A DNA stretch of 64,000 bases. It comes from Aquabacterium sp. CECT 9606 (GTDB lineage Bacteria; Pseudomonadota; Gammaproteobacteria; Burkholderiales; Burkholderiaceae_C). The notes under the pieces are model-generated. The model was not told the origin of the DNA. It saw only the letters and a list, made by a program, of their open reading frames with translations, and ran no database searches. Position 1 is the first letter of the stretch. Every line of letters starts with the position of its first letter. The DNA lies in contig NZ_CAKKNB010000004.1 in NCBI RefSeq assembly GCF_918741295.1, forward strand, positions 669,830 through 733,829, read 5' to 3'. Position numbers and translations under genes: made by a program. Shown in pieces: positions 63,950 through 64,000 of the stretch.

Positions 63950-64000
63950 ATGCGTTACGACGGCTCTCGCGCTCAAAGCCAACCCCCCGAACCACCAGAT
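63950..64000 (+). CDS. Start of a further gene of the ATP-grasp cluster (cut by window)
   Basis: An ATG at 63950, with GAGGAGGA about 7 bases upstream and 13 bp after the previous stop, opens a frame of at least 17 codons (MRYDGSRAQSQPPEPPD) that runs off the edge. The N-terminus does not look like a typical alpha-E start. In related clusters the next gene encodes alpha-E, another transglutaminase or the proteasome-related Anbu peptidase, but nothing here decides between them. Confidence 0.5.
   Translation, partial: MRYDGSRAQSQPPEPPD

Overview
The window is high-G+C DNA from a betaproteobacterium, most likely a Burkholderiales member of the Comamonadaceae/Sphaerotilaceae type. The evidence is a red-type (form IC) RuBisCO operon with cbbX and a divergent cbbR, a BktB-type thiolase, an Entner-Doudoroff edd-eda pair, RdgC, and dense back-to-back genes with many ATGA/GTGA overlaps. 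I see no rRNA, tRNA, insertion sequence, prophage or CRISPR array. It looks like chromosome carrying several self-contained functional modules.

Layout. 1-2 kb: a stand-alone adenylation enzyme (cut by the window edge) and an alpha/beta hydrolase, both on the minus strand. 2.0-7.0 kb: a TetR regulator with an RND efflux adaptor and pump, without an outer-membrane channel gene. 7.1-15.2 kb: a run of small plus-strand accessory genes (two lipoproteins, VOC, CsaA, a DUF1272 chimera, GFA, thioesterase, DUF2059, hydrolase, SRPBCC, TfoX-N and unknowns). This stretch includes visibly eroded or chimeric genes and ends at a strong bidirectional terminator. 15.3-23.3 kb: bktB, cbbR and the Calvin-cycle operon cbbLSXFPZ. 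23.3-26.6 kb: a thioredoxin-fold protein, DUF427, and egtB-egtD for ergothioneine. 26.6-29.1 kb: edd-eda. 29.2-33.6 kb: a small membrane protein, a hydratase, a SNF2 helicase and a CREST-like membrane protein. 33.8-37.9 kb: a 1370-residue membrane protein built as a tandem duplication. 37.9-45.3 kb: rdgC, an OmpA lipoprotein, a diiron-type hydrolase facing an AraC regulator, HPP-CBS, a tandem GAF protein, pgl and an ICMT-like methyltransferase. 45.4-55 kb: a GT-C-like membrane protein, a bacterial BAHD-type acyltransferase, an Abhydrolase_10 enzyme and a MacAB-like ABC exporter with two separate permeases. 55.2-64 kb: a transglutaminase / circularly permuted ATP-grasp / alpha-E cluster that runs off the right edge.

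How the parts work together. The cbb operon fixes CO2: PRK and RuBisCO, the CbbX activase, FBPase for regeneration, and a phosphatase that clears 2-phosphoglycolate. It is driven by CbbR through the 119-bp divergent region. edd-eda and the distant pgl supply three Entner-Doudoroff steps. egtB-egtD suffice for the signature reactions of ergothioneine synthesis. The BAHD enzyme, GT-C-like protein, hydrolase and ABC exporter could form a surface-lipid or metabolite modification and export locus, but this is inference from proximity only.

The most interesting region is 55-64 kb. It encodes two transglutaminases, two paralogous circularly permuted ATP-grasp proteins (one fused to alpha-E) and a DUF2126 domain. 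These are the parts of a peptide-ligation system predicted by comparative genomics but with poorly known chemistry. Each of its three transcriptional starts is preceded by a sequence with the sigma-54 GG-N10-GC (-24/-12) spacing, which suggests conditional, activator-dependent expression of the whole set.
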